Part shown: piece by piece, positions 63,130-64,000 of the stretch
Layout: every line of letters starts with the position of its first letter
Position numbering within the stretch: the stretch's first letter is position 1
Origin: Microbacterium invictum
Lineage (GTDB): Bacteria; Actinomycetota; Actinomycetes; Actinomycetales; Microbacteriaceae
Direction: 5' to 3'
Assembly (NCBI RefSeq): GCF_034421375.1
Contig: NZ_CP139779.1
Coordinates: 2,976,001 to 3,040,000, forward strand
DNA: 64,000 nt
Position numbers and translations under genes: made by a program
Notes under the pieces: generated by a model
What the model was told of the DNA's origin: nothing
What the model saw: only the letters and a program-made list of their open reading frames with translations
Database searches by the model: none

Positions 63130-64000
63130 CTACACGCCTGCCAGCCGGCCCGGGTGAGCGTCCGGGAGGGCTGCCGCGAGCAGCCCCGAGTTGGCCGGGG
63201 ACGGCAGCAGCTCCCCCGCCTCGATCCGCTCCGCGAGCCGCAGGATCGCGGTGTTCACCGGTGCCGGTACACCGACCGCCTCCGACTGCCGCACGATGTA
63301 CCCGCTGAAGGCGTCGAGCTCGGCGCGGCGGCCCTTGTCCCAGTCCTGCAGCACCGCCACGCGGGTGTCGGGGAGCGAGTAGCTCTCCAGCACGGCGTCG
63401 AGCAGATCCAGTGCGTATCGGTCGGAATCCGGCACCTCGTCAGCGGTCTTCCCGAAGATGGGGCGCATCGGGATCTGCAGGGCCCGGGCGACGGCGTACG
63501 CCTCGCGCGCGGCAGCATCCATCACCGCTCTCATGCCCGGCACTCCGACGGCGGTCAACAGCGGCACGCCGAGGATCGCCGAGGGGAGCATCTCCGGGAT
63601 GTTGGCGAGCAGCTTCATCCACTTCGACGCCCGGATGTCGTCGGTGAGCTCGACCGTTCCGGCATGCCGCAGGATCGCGGCCACCTGCTCGACGCGCGGG
63701 GTGCGCTCGCCGCTCATCGCGCCCACCGTGAACCAGGTGCCGGCCGGCGGGATCTGCCGCACGACGACTCCTGGAGCCGGCATGTTGGCCGCGATGCCCA
63801 GGACGGCCCCGACCGACCGCGCGGGTCCGAGGATGTCGGCCACCGCGTCGATCGTCATGCCGTTCTGCAGCCCGACCATCACCGAGCTCGCCCCCATGAG
63901 GGGCGCCATCAGCTCGCAGACCCACCTGGTGTCGTACGTCTTCACCGACGTGAAGACGATGTCGAACGGATGCCGGAGCTCTGCCACCTGGCAGAGGTGG
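63130..64000 (-). CDS. Ketopantoate reductase (ApbA/PanE)-family protein, N-terminus beyond window
   Basis: The visible ~290 residues match the PanE/ApbA fold: end of the Rossmann domain (DIVFTSVKTYDTRWVCELMA, MVGLQNGMTIDAVADILGPA), the catalytic Lys in RASKWMKLLANIPEMLPSAI, and the C-terminal helical domain (LQDWDKGRRAELDAFSGYIV, AVGVPAPVNTAILRLAERIE). The glycine-rich NADP motif is missing because the frame stays open through the right edge; the apparent GTG at 63987 is internal. The enzyme reduces 2-oxo acids such as ketopantoate, but many paralogues act on other substrates, so a role in pantothenate synthesis is not certain. Confidence 0.87.
   Translation of the reverse strand, partial: HLCQVAELRHPFDIVFTSVKTYDTRWVCELMAPLMGASSVMVGLQNGMTIDAVADILGPARSVGAVLGIAANMPAPGVVVRQIPPAGTWFTVGAMSGERTPRVEQVAAILRHAGTVELTDDIRASKWMKLLANIPEMLPSAILGVPLLTAVGVPGMRAVMDAAAREAYAVARALQIPMRPIFGKTADEVPDSDRYALDLLDAVLESYSLPDTRVAVLQDWDKGRRAELDAFSGYIVRQSEAVGVPAPVNTAILRLAERIEAGELLPSPANSGLLAAALPDAHPGRLAGV

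Overview
The window is chromosomal DNA from a high-GC Gram-positive actinobacterium, most likely Microbacteriaceae and Microbacterium-like. The evidence is the very high GC by eye (near 70%), dense ATGA/GTGA gene overlaps, many GTG starts, DUF222/HNH and GPP34 family genes, a SufS/SufU pair, and frequent leaderless starts in which a TANNNT box sits 6-7 nt before the start codon with no ribosome binding site. No rRNA, tRNA, CRISPR array, insertion sequence or prophage was recognised.

Left part (1-19.7 kb). After the tail of an MFS transporter come many small regulator-plus-target modules. They are: a methionine aminopeptidase divergent from an XRE regulator; a MerR/GPP34 operon divergent from a lipoprotein CocE-like hydrolase and a class A beta-lactamase, with a MerR-style 19-bp-spacer promoter on each side; a TetR regulator divergent from an alpha/beta hydrolase; a SpoIIM-like/SGNH operon; a DUF222-HNH nuclease; a SnoaL/MarR/membrane-protein operon; a TspO-like protein; a two-repeat surface protein; and a large coiled-coil protein of unknown function.

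Middle part (18.7-37.6 kb). This holds a BASS/ACR3-like permease, SelO, a 9-bp tandem repeat next to a long inverted repeat, a MarR module, a TetR/amidase/agmatine-deiminase module, a DUF2975-XRE-ABC exporter operon, a siderophore-interacting protein, a VapBC-type toxin-antitoxin pair, a glutamate-cysteine ligase, and a cell-envelope cluster (OafA-SGNH acyltransferase, lysozyme-like protein, secreted SGNH protein).

Right part (37.6-58.6 kb) is a carbohydrate utilisation locus. Cytoplasmic glycosidases (GH36, GH38, GH2 and an unassigned beta-propeller protein) form one minus-strand operon. A Gfo/Idh oxidoreductase with a ThuA protein, a CUT1-type ABC importer, and an enolase-superfamily dehydratase/FCD-GntR/aldose epimerase/SDR operon surround it. 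A second unit (FAH hydrolase plus SDR, with IclR nearby) could finish degradation of a 2-keto-3-deoxy sugar acid. Three promoters of the locus share a palindromic operator with an embedded -10 box (TATGATSTAA), so one regulator, probably the GntR protein, may link import, deglycosylation and catabolism. The window ends with CoaBC, SufU/SufS, an XRE-cupin regulator and a truncated ketopantoate reductase-like gene.
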